Part shown: positions 1-15,559 of the stretch, in pieces
Layout of the letters: each line of letters begins with the position of its first letter
Position numbering within the stretch: the stretch's first letter is position 1
Translations under genes and position numbers: made by a program
Assembly (NCBI GenBank): GCA_036172665.1
Contig: JAYKNF010000014.1
Location: forward strand, 4,043,501 to 4,107,500
Direction of reading: 5' to 3'
From: Prosopocoilus inquinatus
Lineage: Eukaryota > Arthropoda > Insecta > Coleoptera > Lucanidae
Length of the DNA stretch: 64,000 nt
Notes under the pieces: model-generated
Databases searched by the model: none
What the model saw: only the letters and a program-made list of their open reading frames with translations
Told to the model about the DNA's origin: nothing

Positions 1-3000
1 CCAGCTTCTGCTGCGTATGAAATCTTTGTATCTCTCATCCTAGTTACTGGAGTACATCCAAACGTCAAATAACATGATAGATGAGTAAGGATCGATTAGA
101 TACATCACAGGAACAACGCTAATACGTGTTGTTTCGTTCAAAACTATTTCCAGCTTCTGCTGCGTCCAAAAACTTTGTATCTTACATCAGAGTTACTGGA
201 GTCCATCCAAAAGTCAAATAATATGATAGATGAGTAAGGATCGATTAGATACATCACAGGAACAACGCTAATACGTGCTGTTTCGTTTAAAACTATTTCC
301 AGCTTCGGCTGCGTCCGAGAACTTCGTATCTCAAGTCAGGGTTACTGGAGTCCATCCAAACGTCAAATAACATGATAGATAAGTAAGGATCGATTAGATA
401 CATCACAGGAACAACGCTAATGCATGTTGTTTCGTTTAAAACTATTTCTAGCTTCAGCTGCGTCCGAGAACTTCGTATCTCACATCTAAGTTACTGGAGT
501 CCATCGTAACGCCAAATAACATGATAGATGAGTAAGGATCGATTAGATACATCACAGGAACAACGCTAATGCGTGTTGTTTCGTTTAAAACTATTTCCAG
601 CTTCTGCTGCGTCCGAGAACTTCGTATCTCACGTCAGGGTTACTGGAGTCCATCCAAACGTCAAATAACATGATAGATAAGTAAGGATCGATTAGATACA
701 GCACAGGAACAACGCTAATACGTGTTCTTTCGTTTAAAACTATTTCCAGCTCCTGCTGCGTCCCAAAACTTTGTATCTCACATCAGACTCACTGGAGTCC
801 ATCCAAACGTCAAATAATATGTTAGATAAGTAAGGATCGTTTAGATACATCACAGGAACAACGCTAATAGGTGGTGTATCGTTCAAAACTATTTCCAGTT
901 TCTGCTGCGTCCGAAATCTTTGTATCTCTCATCAGAGTTACTGGAGTCCACCCAAACGTCAAATAACATTATAGATGAGTAAGGATCGATTAGATACATC
1001 ACAGGAACAACGCTAATACGTGTTCTTTCGTTTAAAACTATTTCCAGCTCCTGCTGCGTCCCAAAACTTTGTATCTCACATCAGACTCACTGGAGTCCAT
1101 CCAAACGTCAAATAATATGTTAGATAAGTAAGGATCGTTTAGATACATCACAGGAACAACGCTAATAGGTGGTGTATCGTTCAAAACTATTTCCAGTTTC
1201 TGCTGCGTCCGAAATCTTTGTATCTCTCATCAGAGTTACTGGAGTCCACCCAAACGTCAAATAACATTATAGATGAGTAAGGATCGATTAGATACATCAC
1301 AGGAACAACGCTAATACGTGTTGTTTCGTTTAAAACTATTTCCAGCTTCTGCTGCGTCCGAAAACGTCGTATCTCACATCAGAGTTACTGGAGTCCATCC
1401 AAACGTCAAATAACATGATAGATAAGTAAGGATCGATTAGATACAGCACAGGGACAGCGCTAATACGTGTTGTTTCGTTTAAAACTATTTCCAGATCCTG
1501 CTGCGTCCAAAAACTTTGTATATCACATCAGACTTACTGGAGTGTATCCAAACGTTAAATAACATGTTAGATAAGTAAGGATCGTTTAGATACATCACAG
1601 GAACAACGCTAATAGGTGTTGTTTCGTTCAAAACTATTTCCAGCTTCTGCTGCGTATGAAATCTTTGTATCTCTCATCCTAGTTACTGGAGTACATCCAA
1701 ACGTCAAATAACATGATAGATGAGTAAGGATCGATTAGATACATCACAGGAACAACGCTAATACGTGTTGTTTCGTTTAATACTATTTCCAGCTTCTGCT
1801 GCGTCCGGAAACGTCGTATCTCACATCAGAGTTACTGGAGTCCATCGAAACGTCAAATAACATGATAGATGAGTAAGGATCGATTAGATACATCACAGGA
1901 ACAACGCTAATGCCTGTTGCTTCGTTTAAAACTATTTCCAGCTTCTGCTGCGTCCGAGAACTTCGTATCTCACGTCAGGGTTACTGGAGTCCATCCAAAC
2001 GTCAAATAACATGATAGATAAGTAAGGATCGATTAGATACAGCACAGGGACAACGCTAATACGTGTTGTTTCGTTTAAAACTATTTCCAGCTCCTGCTGC
2101 GTCCAAAAACTTTGTATCTCACATCAGTCTTACTGGAGTGTATCCAAACGTTAAATAACATGTTAGATAAGTAAGGATCGTTTAGATACATCACAGGAAC
2201 AACGCTAATAGGTGTTGTTTCGTTCAAAACTATTTCCAGCTTCTGCTGCGTATGAAATCTTTGTATCTCTCATCCTAGTTACTGGAGTACATCCAAACGT
2301 CAAATAACATGATAGATGAGTAAGGATCGATTAGATACATCACAGGAACAACGCTAATACGTGTTGTTTCGTTCAAAACTATCTCCAGCTTCTGCTGCGT
2401 CCAAAAACTTTGTATCTCACATCAGAGTTACTGGAGTCCATCCAAAAGTCAAATAATATGATAGATGAGTAAGGATCGATTAGATACATCACAGGAACAA
2501 CGCTAATACGTGTTGTTTCGTTTAAAACTATTTCCAGCTTCGGTTGCGTCCGAGAACTTCGTATCTCAAGTCAGGGTTACTGGAGTCCATCCAAACGTCA
2601 AATAACATGATAGATAAGTAAGGATCGATTAGATACATCACAGGAACAACGCTAATGCATGTTGTTTCGTTTAAAACTATTTCTAGCTTCAGCTGCGTCC
2701 GAGAACTTCGTATCTCACATCTAAGTTACTGGAGTCCATCGTAACGCCAAATAACATGATAGATGAGTAAGGATCGATTAGATACATCACAGGAACAACG
2801 CTAATGCGTGTTGTTTCGTTTAAAACTATTTCCAGCTTCTGCTGCGTCCGAGAACTTCGTATCTCACGTCAGGGTTACTGGAGTCCATCCAAACGTCAAA
2901 TAACATGATAGATAAGTAAGGATCGATTAGATACAGCACAGGAACAACGCTAATACGTGTTCTTTCGTTTAAAACTATTTCCAGCTCCTGCTGCGTCCCA

Positions 3001-3600
3001 AAACTTTGTATCTCACATCAGACTCACTGGAGTCCATCCAAACGTCAAATAATATGTTAGATAAGTAAGGATCGTTTAGATACATCACAGGAACAACGCT
3101 AATAGGTGGTGTATCGTTCAAAACTATTTCCAGTTTCTGCTGCGTCCGAAATCTTTGTATCTCTCATCAGAGTTACTGGAGTCCACCCAAACGTCAAATA
3201 ACATTATAGATGAGTAAGGATCGATTAGATACATCACAGGAACAACGCTAATACGTGTTGTTTCGTTTAAAACTATTTCCAGCTTCTGCTGCGTCCGAAA
3301 ACGTCGTATCTCACATCAGAGTTACTGGAGTCCATCCAAACGTCAAATAACATGATAGATAAGTAAGGATCGATTAGATACAGCACAGGGACAACGCTAA
3401 TACGTGTTGTTTCGTTTAAAACTATTTCCAGCTCCTGCTGCGTCCAAAAACTTTGTATCTCACATCAGACTTACTGGAGTGTATCCAAACGTTAAATAAC
3501 ATGTTAGATAAGTAAGGATCGTTTAGATACATCACAGGAACAACGCTAATAGGTGTTGTTTCGTTCAAAACTATTTCCAGCTTCTGCTGCGTATGAAATC
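1..3600 (+). repeat. Left-end satellite block with 15-, 13- and 2-monomer duplications
   Basis: Bases 1 to about 1020 recur 2,235 bp (15 monomers) downstream from 2236. Both copies carry the rare variants GCGTATGAAATC, CATCCTAGTTAC, AAAAGTCAAATAATATG and GTGTTCTTTCG. Within the first copy a two-monomer segment is doubled: the GTTCTTTCG variant sits near 726 and again near 1024, exactly 298 bp apart. Beyond that point the register to the second copy becomes 1,937 bp (13 monomers), as shown by AACATTATAGATG at 1263 and 3200. These are typical products of unequal exchange in a satellite. Another diagnostic variant here, GGAGTGTATCCAAACG, is shared with the inverted block after 51089. Confidence 0.85.
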
Positions 3601-6600
3601 TTTGTATCTCTCATCCTAGTTACTGGAGTACATCCAAACGTCAAATAACATGATAGATGAGTAAGGATCGATTAGATACATCACAGGAACAACGCTAATA
3701 CGTGTTGTTTCGTTTAATACTATTTCCAGCTTCTGCTGCGTCCGGAAACGTCGTATCTCACATCAGAGTTACTGGAGTCCATCGAAACGTCAAATAACAT
3801 GATAGATGAGTAAGGATCGATTAGATACATCACAGGAACAACGCTAATGCCTGTTGCTTCGTTTAAAACTATTTCCAGCTTCTGCTGCGTCCGAGAACTT
3901 CGTATCTCACGTCAGGGTTACTGGAGTCCATCCAAACGTCAAATAACATGATAGATAAGTAAGGATCGATTAGATACAGCACAGGAACAACGCTAATACG
4001 TGTTGTTTCGTTTAAAACTATTTCCAGCTCCTGCTGCGTCCCAAAACTTTGTATCTCACATCAGACACACTGGAGTCCATCTAAACGTCAAATAACATGT
4101 TAGATAAGTAAGGATCGTTTAGATACATCACAGGAACAACGCTAATAGGTGGTGTATCGTTCAAAAGTATTTCCAGCTTCTGCTGCGTCCGAAATCTTTG
4201 TATCTCTCATCAGAGTTACTGGAGTCCACCCAAACGTCAAATAACATGATAGATGAGTAAGGATCGATTAGATACATCACAGGAACAACGCTAATACGTG
4301 TTGTTTCGTTTAAAACTATTTCCAGCTCCTGCTGCGTCCCAAAACTTTGTATCTCACATTAGACACACTGGAGTCCATCTAAACGTCAAATAACATGTTA
4401 GATAAGTAAGGATCGTTTAGATACATCACAGGAACAACGCTAATAGGTGGTGTATCGTTCAAAAGTATTTCCAGCTTCTGCTGCGTCCGAAATCTTTGTA
4501 TCTCTCATCAGAGTTACTGGAGTCCACCCAAACGTCAAATAACATGATAGATAAGTAAGGATCGATTAGATACAGCACAGGAACAACGCTAATACGTGTT
4601 GTTTCGTTTAAAACTATTTCCAGCTCCTGCTGCGTCCAAAAACTTTGTATCTCACATCAGAGTTACTGGAGTCCATCCAAACGTCAAATAACATGATAGA
4701 TGAGTAAGGATCGATTAGATACATCACAGGAACAACGCTAATACGTGTTGTTTCGTTTAAAACTATTTCCAGCTTCTGCTGCGTCCGAAAACTTCGTATC
4801 TCACATCAGAGTTACTGGAGTCCATCGAAACGTCAAATAACATGATAGACAAGTAAGTATCGATTAGATACAGCACAGGAACAACGCTAATACGTGTTGT
4901 TTCGTTTAAAACTATTTCCAGCTTCTGCTGCGTCCGAAAACGTCGTATCTCACATCAGAGTTACTGGAGTCCATCGAAACGTCAAATAACATGATAGATA
5001 AGTAAGGATTGATTAGATACAGCACAGGAACAACGCTAATACGTGTTGTTTCGTTTAAAACTATTTCCAGCTCCTGCTGCGTCCGAAAACTTCGTATCTC
5101 ACATCAGAGTTACTGGAGTCCATCGAAACGTCAAATAACATGATAGATAAGTAAGTATCGATTAGATACAGCACAGGAACAACGCTAATACGTGTTGTTT
5201 CGTTTAAAACTATTTCCAGCTCCTGCTGCGTCCAAAAACTTTGTATCTCACATCAGACTTACTGGAGTCCATCCAAACGTCAAATAACATGTTAGATAAG
5301 TAAAGATCGTTTAGATACATCACAGGAACAACGCTAATACGTGTTGTTTCGTTCAAAACTATTTCCAGCTTCTGCTGCGTCCGAAATCTTTGTATCTCAC
5401 ATCAGAGTTACTGGAGTCCATCGAAACGTCAAATAACATGATAGATAAGTAAGTATCGATTAGATACAGCACAGGAACAACGCTAATACGTGTTGTTTCG
5501 TTTAAAACTATTTCCAGCTCCTGCTGCGTCCGATAACTTTGTATCTCACATCAGAGTTACTAGAGTCTGTCCAAACGTCAAATAACATGATAGATGAGTA
5601 AGGATCGATTAGATACATCACAGGAACAACGTTAATACGTGTTGTTTCGTTCAAAACTATTTCCAGCTTCTGCTGCGTCCAAAAACTTTGTATCTCACAT
5701 CAGAGTTACTGGAGTCCATCCAAACGTCAAATAACATGATAGATGAGTAAGGATCGATTAGATACATCACAGGAACAACGCTAATACGTGTTGTTTCGTT
5801 TAAAACTATTTCCAGCTTCTGCTGCGTCCGAGAACTTCGTATCTCACGTCAGGGTTACTGGAGTCCATCCAAACGTCAAATAACATGATAGATAAGTAAG
5901 GATCGATTAGATGCATCACAGGAACAACGCTAATGCGTGTTGTTTCGTTTAAAACTATTTCTAGCTTCAGCTGCGTCCGATAACTTCGTATCTCACATCT
6001 AAGTTACTGGAGTCCATCGTAACGCCAAATAACATGATAGATGAGTAAGGATCGATTAGATACATCACAGGAACAACGCTAATGCGTGTTGTTTCGTTTA
6101 AAATTATTTCCAGCTTCTGCTGCGTCCGAAAATTTCGTATCTCACATTAGAGTTACTGGAGTCCATCGAAACGTCAAATAACATAGTAGCTAAATAAGGA
6201 TCGATTAGATACATCACAGGAACAACGCTAATGCGTGTTGTTTCGTTCAAAACTATTTCCAGCTTCTGCTGCGTCCGAAAACGTCGTATCTCACATCAGA
6301 GTTACTGGAGCCCATCGAAACGTCAAATAACATGATAGATAAGTAAGGATCGATTAGATACATCACAGGAACATCGCTAATGCGTGTTGTTTCGTTTAAA
6401 ACTATTTCCAGCTTCTGCTGCGTCCGAAAACGTCGTATCTCACATCAGAGTTACTGGAGCCCATCGAAACGTCAAATAACATGATAGATAAGTAAGTATC
6501 GATTAGATACAGCACAGGAACAACGCTAATACGTGTTGTTTCGTTTAAAACTATTTCCAGCTCCTGGTGCGTCCAAAAACTTTTTATCTCACATCAGACT

Positions 6601-9600
6601 TACTGGAGTCCATCCAAACGTCAAATAACATGTTAGATAAGTAAGGATCGTTTAGATACATCACAGGAACAACGCTAATACGTGTTGTTTCGTTCAAAAC
6701 TATTTCCAGCTTCTGCTGCGTCCGAAATCTTTGTATCTCACATCAGAGTTACTGGAGTCCATCGAAACGTCAAATAACATGATAGATAAGTAAGTATCGA
6801 TTAGATACAGCACAGGAACAACGCTAATACGTGTTGTTTCGTTTAAAACTATTTCCAGCTCCTGCTGCGTCCAAATACTTTGTATCTCACATCAGAGTTA
6901 CTGGAGCCCATCGAAACGTCAAATAACATGATAGATATGTAAGGATCGATTAGATACATCACAGGAACAACGCTAATGCGTGTTGTTTCGTTTAAAACTA
7001 TTTCCAGCTTCTGCTGCGTCCGAGAACTTCGTATCTCACTTCAGGGCTACTGGAGTCCATCCAAACGTCAAATAACATAATAGATAAGTAAGGATCGATT
7101 AGATACAGCACGGGAACAACGCTAATACGTGTTGTTTCGTTTAAAACTATTTCCAGCTCCTGCTGCGACCAAAAACTTCGTATCTCACATCAGAGTTACT
7201 GGAGTCCATCGAAACGTCAAATAACATGATAGATAAGTAAGTATCGATTAGATACAGCACAGGAACAACGCTAATACGTGTTGTTTCGTTTAAAACTATT
7301 TCCAGCTCCTGCTGCGTCCAAAAACTTTGTATCTCACATCAGACTTACTGGAGTCCATCCAAACGTCAAATAACATGTTAGATAAGTAAGGATCGTTTAG
7401 ATACATCACAGGAACAACGCTAATACGTGTTGTTTCGTTCAAAACTATTTCCAGCTTCTGCTGCGTCCGAAATCTTTGTATCTCACATCAGAGTTACTGG
7501 AGTCCATCGAAACGTCAAATAACATGATAGATAAGTAAGTATCGATTAGATACAGCACAGGAACAACGCTAATACGTGTTGTTTCGTTTAAAACTATTTC
7601 CAGCTCCTGCTGCGTCCGATAACTTTGTATCTCACATCAGAGTTACTGGAGTCTGTCCAAACGTCAAATAACATGATAGATGAGTAAGGATCGATTAGAT
7701 ACATCACAGGAACAACGTTAATACGTGTTGTTTCGTTCAAAACTATTTCCAGCTTCTGCTGCGTCCAAAAACTTTGTATCTCACATCAGAGTTACTGGAG
7801 TCCATCCAAACGTCAAATAACATGATAGATGAGTAAGGATCGATTAGATACATCACAGGAACAACGCTAATACGTGTTGTTTCGTTTAAAACTATTTCCA
7901 GCTTCTGCTGCGTCCGAGAACTTCGTATCTCACGTCAGGGTTACTGGAGTCCATCCAAACGTCAAATAACATGATAGATAAGTAGGGATCGATTAGATGC
8001 ATCACAGGAACAACGCTAATGCGTGTTGTTTCGTTTAAAACTATTTCTAGCTTCAGCTGCGTCCGATAACTTCGTATCTCACATCTAAGTTACTGGAGTC
8101 CATCGTAACGCCAAATAACATGATAGATGAGTAAGGATCGATTAGATACATCACAGGAACAACGCTAATACGTGTTGTTTCGTTTAAAACTATTTCCAGC
8201 TTCTGCTGTGTCCGAGAACATCGTATCTCACGTCAGGGTTACTGGAGTCCATCCAAACGTCAAATAACATGATAGATAAGTAAGGATCGATTAGATACAG
8301 CACAGGAACAACGCTAATACGTGTTGTTTCGTTTAAAACTATTTCCAGCTCCTGCTGCGTCCCAAAACTTTGTATCTCACATCAGACTTACTGGAGTCCA
8401 TCCAAACTTCAAATAACATGTTAGATAAGTAAGGATCGTTTAGATACATCACAGGAACAACGCTAATAGGTGTTGTTTCGTTCAAAACTATTTCCAGCTT
8501 CTGCTGCGTCCGAAATCTTTGTATCTCTCAACAGAGTTGCTGGAGTCCATCCAAACGTCAAATAACATGATAGATGAGTAAGGATCGATTAGATACATCA
8601 CAGGAACAACGTTAATACGTGTTGTTTCGTTCAAAACTATTTCCAGTTTCTGCTGCGTCCGAGAACTTTGTATCTCACATCAGAGTTACTGGAGTCCGTC
8701 CAAACGTCAAACAACATGATAGATGAGTAAGGATCGTTTAGATACATCACAGGAATATCGCTAATGCGTGCTGTTTCGTTTAAAACTATTTCCAGCTCCT
8801 GCTGCGTCCGAAAACGTCGTATCTCACATCAGAGTTACTGGAGTCCATCGAAACGTCAAATAACATGATAGAAAAGTAAGGATCCATTAGATACATCACA
8901 GGAACAACGCTAATACGTGTTGTTTCGTTCAAAACTATTTCCAGCTTCTGCTGCCTCCAAAAACTTTGTATTTCACATCAAAGTTACTGGAGTCCATCCA
9001 AACGTAAAATAACATGATAGATGAGTAATTATCGATTAGATACATCACAGGAACATCGCTAATGCGTGTTGTTTCGTTTAAAACTATTTCCAGCTTCTGC
9101 TGCGTCCGAAAGCTTCGTATCTCACATCAGACTTACTGGAGTCCATCCAAACGTCAAATAACATGTTAGATAAGTAAGGATCGTTTAGATACATCACAGG
9201 AACAACGCTAATACGTGTTGTTTCGTTCAAAACTATTTCCAGCTTCTGCTGCGTCCGAAATCTTTGTATCTCACATCAGAGTTACTGGAGTCCATCGAAA
9301 CGTCAAGTAACATGATAGATAAGTAAGTATCGATTAGATACAGCACAGGAACAACGCTAATACGTGTTGTTTCGTTTAAAACTATTTCCAGCTCCTGCTG
9401 CGCCCAAAAACTTTGTATCTCACATCAGACTTACTGGAGTCCATCCAAACGTCAAATAATATGTTAGATAAGTAAGGATCGTTTAGATACATCACAGGAA
9501 CAACGCTAATACGTGTTGTTTCGTTCAAAACTATTTCCAGCTTCTGCTGCGTCCGATAACTTTGTATCTCACATCAGAGTTACTGGAGTCTGTCCAAACG

Positions 9601-12600
9601 TCAAATAACATGATAGATGAGTAAGGATAGATTAGATACATTACAGGAACAACGCTAATATGTGTTGTTTCGTTTAAAACTATTTCCAGCTGCTGCTGCG
9701 TCCGAAAACGTCGTATCTCACATCAGAGTTACTGGAGTCCATCGAAATGTCAAATAACATGATAGATAAGTAAGGATCGATTAGATACAGCACAGGAACA
9801 ACGCTAATGCGTGTTGTTTCGTTTAAAACTATTTCTAGCTTCAGCTGGGTCCGAGAACTTCGTATCTCACATCTAAGTTACTGGAGTTCATCGAAACGCC
9901 AAATAACATGATGGATGAGTAAGGATCGATTAGATACATCACAGGAACAACGCTAATGCGTGTTGTTTCGTTTAAAACTATTTCCAGCTTCTGCTGCGTC
10001 CGAAAATATCGTATCTCACATTAGAGTTACTGGAGTCCATCGTAACGCCAAATAACATGTCAGATAAGTAAGGATCGTTTAGATACATCACAGGAACAAC
10101 GCTAATACGTGTTGTTTCGTTCAAAACTATTTCCAGCTTCTACCGCGTCCGAGAACTTTGTATCTCTCATCAGAGTTACTGGAGTCCATCCAAACGTCAA
10201 ATAACATGATAGATAAGTAAGGATCGATTAGATACAGCACAGGAACAACGCTAATATGTGTTGTTTCGTTTCAAACTATTTCCAGCTGCTGCTGCGTCCG
10301 AAAATTTCGTATCTCACATTAGAGTTACTGGAGTCCATCGAAACGACAAATAACATAGCAGCTAAGTAAGGATCGATTAGATACATCACAGGAACAACGT
10401 TAATACGTGTTGTTTCGTTCAAAACTATTTCCAGCTTCTGCTGCGTCCGAGAACTTCGTATCTCACGTCAGGGTTACTGGAGTATATCCAAACTTCAAAT
10501 AACATGATAGATAAGTAAGGATCGATTAGATGCATCACAGGAACAACGCTAATGCGTGTTGTTTCGTTTAAAACTATTTCTAGCTTCAGCTGCGTCCGAT
10601 AACTTCGTATCTCACATCTAAGTTACTGGAGTCCATCCAAACGTCAAATAACATGATAGATGAGTAAGGATCGATTAGATACATCACAGGAACAACGCTA
10701 ATACGTGTTGTTTCGTTTAAAACTATTTCCAGCTTCTGCTGCGTCCGAGAACTTCGTATCTCACGTCAGGGTTACTGGAGTCCATCCAAACGTCAAATAA
10801 CATGATAGATGAGTAAGGATCGATTAGATACATCACAGAAACAACGCTAATATGTGTTGTTTCGTTTCAAACTATTTCCAGCTGCTGCTGCGTCCGAAAA
10901 TTTCGTATCTCACATTAGAGTTACTGGAGTCCATCGAAACGACAAATAACATAGCAGCTAAGTAAGGATCGATTAGATACATCACAGGAGCAACGCTAAT
11001 GCGTGTTGTTTCGTTTAAAACTATTTCTAGCTTCAGCTGCGTCCGAGAACTTCGTATCTCACATCTAAGTTACTGGAGTCCATCGTAACGCCAAATAACA
11101 TGATAGATGAGTAAGGATCGATTAGATACATCACAGGAACAACGTTAATACGTGTTGTTTCGTTCAAAACTATTTCCAGCTTCTGCTGCGTCCAAAAACT
11201 TTGTATCTCACATCAGAGTTACTGGAGTCCATCCAAACGTCAAATAACATGATAGATGAGTAAGGATCGATTAGATACATCACAGGAACAACGCTAATAC
11301 GTGTTGTTTCGTTTAAAACTATTTCCAGCTTCTGCTGCGTCCGAGAACTTCGTATCTCACGTCAGGGTTACTGGAGTCCATCCAAACGTCAAATAACATG
11401 ATAGATAAGTAAGGATCGATTAGATGCATCACAGGAACAACGCTAATGCGTGTTGTTTCGTTTAAAACTATTTCTAGCTTCAGCTGCGTCCGATAACTTC
11501 GTATCTCACATCTAAGTTACTGGAGTCCATCGTAACGCCAAATAACATGATAGATGAGTAAGGATCGATTAGATACATCACAGGAACAACGCTAATGCGT
11601 GTTGTTTCGTTTAAAACTATTTCCAGCTTCTGCTGTGTCCGAGAACATCGTATCTCACGTCAGGGTTACTGGAGTCTATCCAAACGTCAAATAACATGAT
11701 AGATAAGTAAGGATCGATTAGATGCATCACAGGAACAACGCTAATGCGTGTTGTTTCGTTTAAAACTATTTCTAGCTTCAGCTGCGTCCGATAACTTTGT
11801 ATCTCACATCAGAGTTACTGGAGTCCATCCAAACGTCAAATAACATGATAGATGAGTAAGGATCGATTAGATACATCACAGGAACAACGCTAATACGTGT
11901 TGTTTCGTTTAAAACTATTTCCAGCTCCTGCTGCGTCCCAAAACTTTGTATCTCACATCAGACTTACTGGAGTCCATCCAAACTTCAAATAACATGTTAG
12001 ATAAGTAAGGATCGTTTAGATACATCACAGGAACAACGCTAATAGGTGTTGTTTCGTTCAAAACTATTTCCAGCTTCTGCTGCGTCCGAAATCTTTGTAT
12101 CTCTCAACAGAGTTGCTGGAGTCCATCCAAACGTCAAATAACATGATAGATGAGTAAGGATCGATTAGATACATCACAGGAACAACACTACTACGTGTTG
12201 TTTCGTTTAAAACTATTTCCAGCTTCTGCTGCGTGCGAAAACGTCGTATCTCACATCAGAGTTACTGGAGTCCATCGAAACGTCAAATAACATGATAGAT
12301 AAGTAAGGATCGATTAGATACAGCACAGGAACAACGCTAATACGTGTTGTTTCGTTTAAAACTATTTCCAGCTCCTGCTGCGTCCAAAAACTTTGTATCT
12401 CACATCAGACTTACTGGAGTCCATCCAAACGTTAAATAACATGTTAGATAAGTAAGGATCGTTTAGATACATCACAGGAACAACGCTAATACGTGTTGTT
12501 TCGTTTAAAACTATTTCCAGCTCCTGCTGCGTCCGAAAATTTCGTATCTCACATTAGAGTTACTGGAGTCCATCGAAACGTCAAATAACATAGTAGCTAA

Positions 12601-15559
12601 ATAAGGATCGATTAGATACATCACAGGAACAACGCTAATGCGTGTTGTTTCGTTCAAAACTATTTCCAGCTTCTGCTGCGTCCGAAAACGTCGTATCTCA
12701 CATCAGAGTTACTGGAGCCCATCGAAACGTCAAATAACATGATAGATAAGTAAGGATCGATTAGATACATCACAGGAACATCGCTAATGCGTGTTGTTTC
12801 GTTTAAAACTATTTCCAGCTTCTGCTGCGTCCGAAAACGTCGTATCTCACATCAGAGTTACTGGAGCCCATCGAAACGTCAAATAACATGATAGATAAGT
12901 AAGGATCGATTAGATACAGCACAGGAACAACGCTAAAACGTGTTGTTTCGTTTAAAACTATTTCCAGCTTCTGCTGCGTCCGAAAACGTCGTATCTCACA
13001 TCAGAGTTACTGGAGCCCATCGAAACGTCAAATAACATGATAGATATGTAAGGATCGATTAGATACATCACAGGAACAACGCTAATGCGTGTTGTTTCGT
13101 TTAAAACTATTTCCAGCTTCTGCTGCGTCCGAGAACTTCGTATCTCACTTCAGGGCTACTGGAGTCCATCCAAACGTCAAATAACATAATAGATAAGTAA
13201 GGATCGATTAGATACAGCACGGGAACAACGCTAATACGTGTTGTTTCATTTAAAACTATTTCCAGCTCCTGCTGCGTCCAAAAACTTTGTATCTCACATC
13301 AGACTTACTGGAGTCCATCCAAACGTCAAATAACATGTTAGATAAGTAAGGATCGTTTAGATACATCACAGGAACAACGCTAATACGTGTTGTTTCGTTC
13401 AAAACTATTTCCAGCTTCTACTGCGTCCGAGAACTTTGTATCTCTCATCAGAGTTACTGGAGTCCGTCCAAACGTCAAATAACATGATAGATGAGTAAGG
13501 ATCGATTAGATACATCACAGGAACAACGCTAATATGTGTTGTTTCGTTTCAAACTATTTCCAGCTGCTGCTGCGTCTGAAAATTTCATATCTCACATTAG
13601 AGTTACTGGAGTCCATCGAAACGTCAAATAACATAGTAGCTAATTAAGGATCGATTAGATACATCCCAGGAGCAACGCTAATACGTGTTGTTTCGTTCAA
13701 AACTATTTCCAGCTTCTGCTGCGTCCAAAAACTTTGTATCTCACATCAGAGTTACTGGAGTCCATCCAAACGTCAAATAACATGATAGATGAGTAAGGAT
13801 CGATTAGATACATCACAGGAACAACGCTAATACGTGTTGTTTCGTTTAAAACTATTTCCAGCTTCTGCTGCGTCCGAGAACTTCGTATCTCACGTCAGGG
13901 TTACTGGAGTACATCCAAACGTCAAATAACATGATAGATAAGTAAGGATCGATTAGATACATCACAGGAACAACGCTAATGCGTGTTGTTTCGTTTAAAA
14001 CTATTTCTAGCTTCAGCTGCGTCCGAGAACTTCGTCTCTCATAACTAAGTTACTGGAGTCCATCGTAACGCCAAATAACATGATAGATGAGTAAGGATCG
14101 ATTAGATACATCACAGGAACAACGCTAATGCGTGTTGTTTCGTTTAAAACTATTTCCAGCTTCTGCTGCGTCCGAGAACTTCGTATCTCACGTCAGGGTT
14201 ACTGGAGTCCATCCAAACTTCAAATAACATGATAGATAAGTAAGGATCGTTTAGATACATCACAGGAACAACGCTAATACGTGTTGTTTCGTTCAAAACT
14301 ATTTCCAGCTTCTGCTGCGTCCGAAATCTTTGTATCTCACATCAGAGTTACTGGAGTCTATCGAAACGTCAAATAACATGATAGATAAGTAAGGATCGAT
14401 TAGATACAGCACAGGAACAACGCTAATACGTGTTGTTTCGTTTAAAACTATTTCCAGCTCCTGCTGCGTCCCAAAACTTTGTATCTCACATCAGACTTAC
14501 TGGAGTCCATCCAAACGTCAAATAACATGTTAGATAAGTAAGGATCGTTTAGATACATCACAGGAACAACGCTAATAGGTGGTGTTTCGTTCAAAACTAT
14601 TTCCAGCTTCTGCTGCGTCCGAAATCTTTGTATTTCTCATCAGAGTTACTGGAGTCCATCCAAACGTCAAATACCATGATAGATGAGTAAGGATCGATTA
14701 TATACATCACAGGAACAACGCTAATACGTGTTGTTTCGTTTAAAACTATTTCCAGCTTCTGCTGCGTCCGAAAACGTCGTATCTCACATCAGAGTTACTG
14801 GAGTCCATCGAAACGTCAAATAACATGATAGATAAGTAAGGATTGATTAGATACAGCACAGGAACAACGCTAATACGTGTTGTTTCGTTTAAAACTATTT
14901 CCAGCTCCTGCTGCGTCCGAAAACTTCGTATCTCACTTCAGAGTTACTGGAGTCCATCGAAACGTCAAATAACATGATAGATAAGTAAGTATCGATTAGA
15001 TACAGCACAGGAACAACGCTAATACGTGTTGTTTCGTTTAAAACTATTTCCAGCTCCTGCTGCGTCCAAAAACTTTGTATCTCACATCAGACTTACTGGA
15101 GTCCATCCAAACGTCAAATAACATGTTAGATAAGTAAGGATCGTTTAGATACATCACAGGAACAACGCTAATAGGTGGTGTTTCGTTCAAAACTATTTCC
15201 AGCTTCTGCTGCGTCCGAAATCTTTGTATTTCTCATCAGAGTTACTGGAGTCCATCCAAACGTCAAATACCATGATAGATGAGTAAGGATCGATTATATA
15301 CATCACAGGAACAACGCTAATACGTGTTGTTTCGTTTAAAACTATTTCCAGCTTCTGCTGCGTCCGAAAACGTCGTATCTCACATCAGAGTTACTGGAGT
15401 CCATCGAAACGTCAAATAACATGATAGATAAGTAAGGATTGATTAGATACAGCACAGGAACAACGCTAATACGTGTTGTTTCGTTTAAAACTATTTCCAG
15501 CTCCTGCTGCGTCCGAAAACTTCGTATCTCACTTCAGAGTTACTGGAGTCCATCGAAAC
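1256..15559 (+). repeat. 96-monomer higher-order repeat, copy A (14,304 bp)
   Basis: Copy A of a block repeated at an offset of 14,304 bp, which is exactly 96 x 149. Three register checks agree: GGGACAGCGC at 1451 and 15755, TAAAGATCG at 5301 and 19605, and TACCGCGTCC at 10141 and 24445. The left limit is set by the point near 15556-15567 where copy B stops matching 14.2-15.5 kb and starts matching 1.26 kb. This is an exceptionally long higher-order unit. It is really a segmental duplication inside the array, and it contains shorter nested repeats of its own. Boundaries are accurate to roughly one monomer. Confidence 0.9.
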
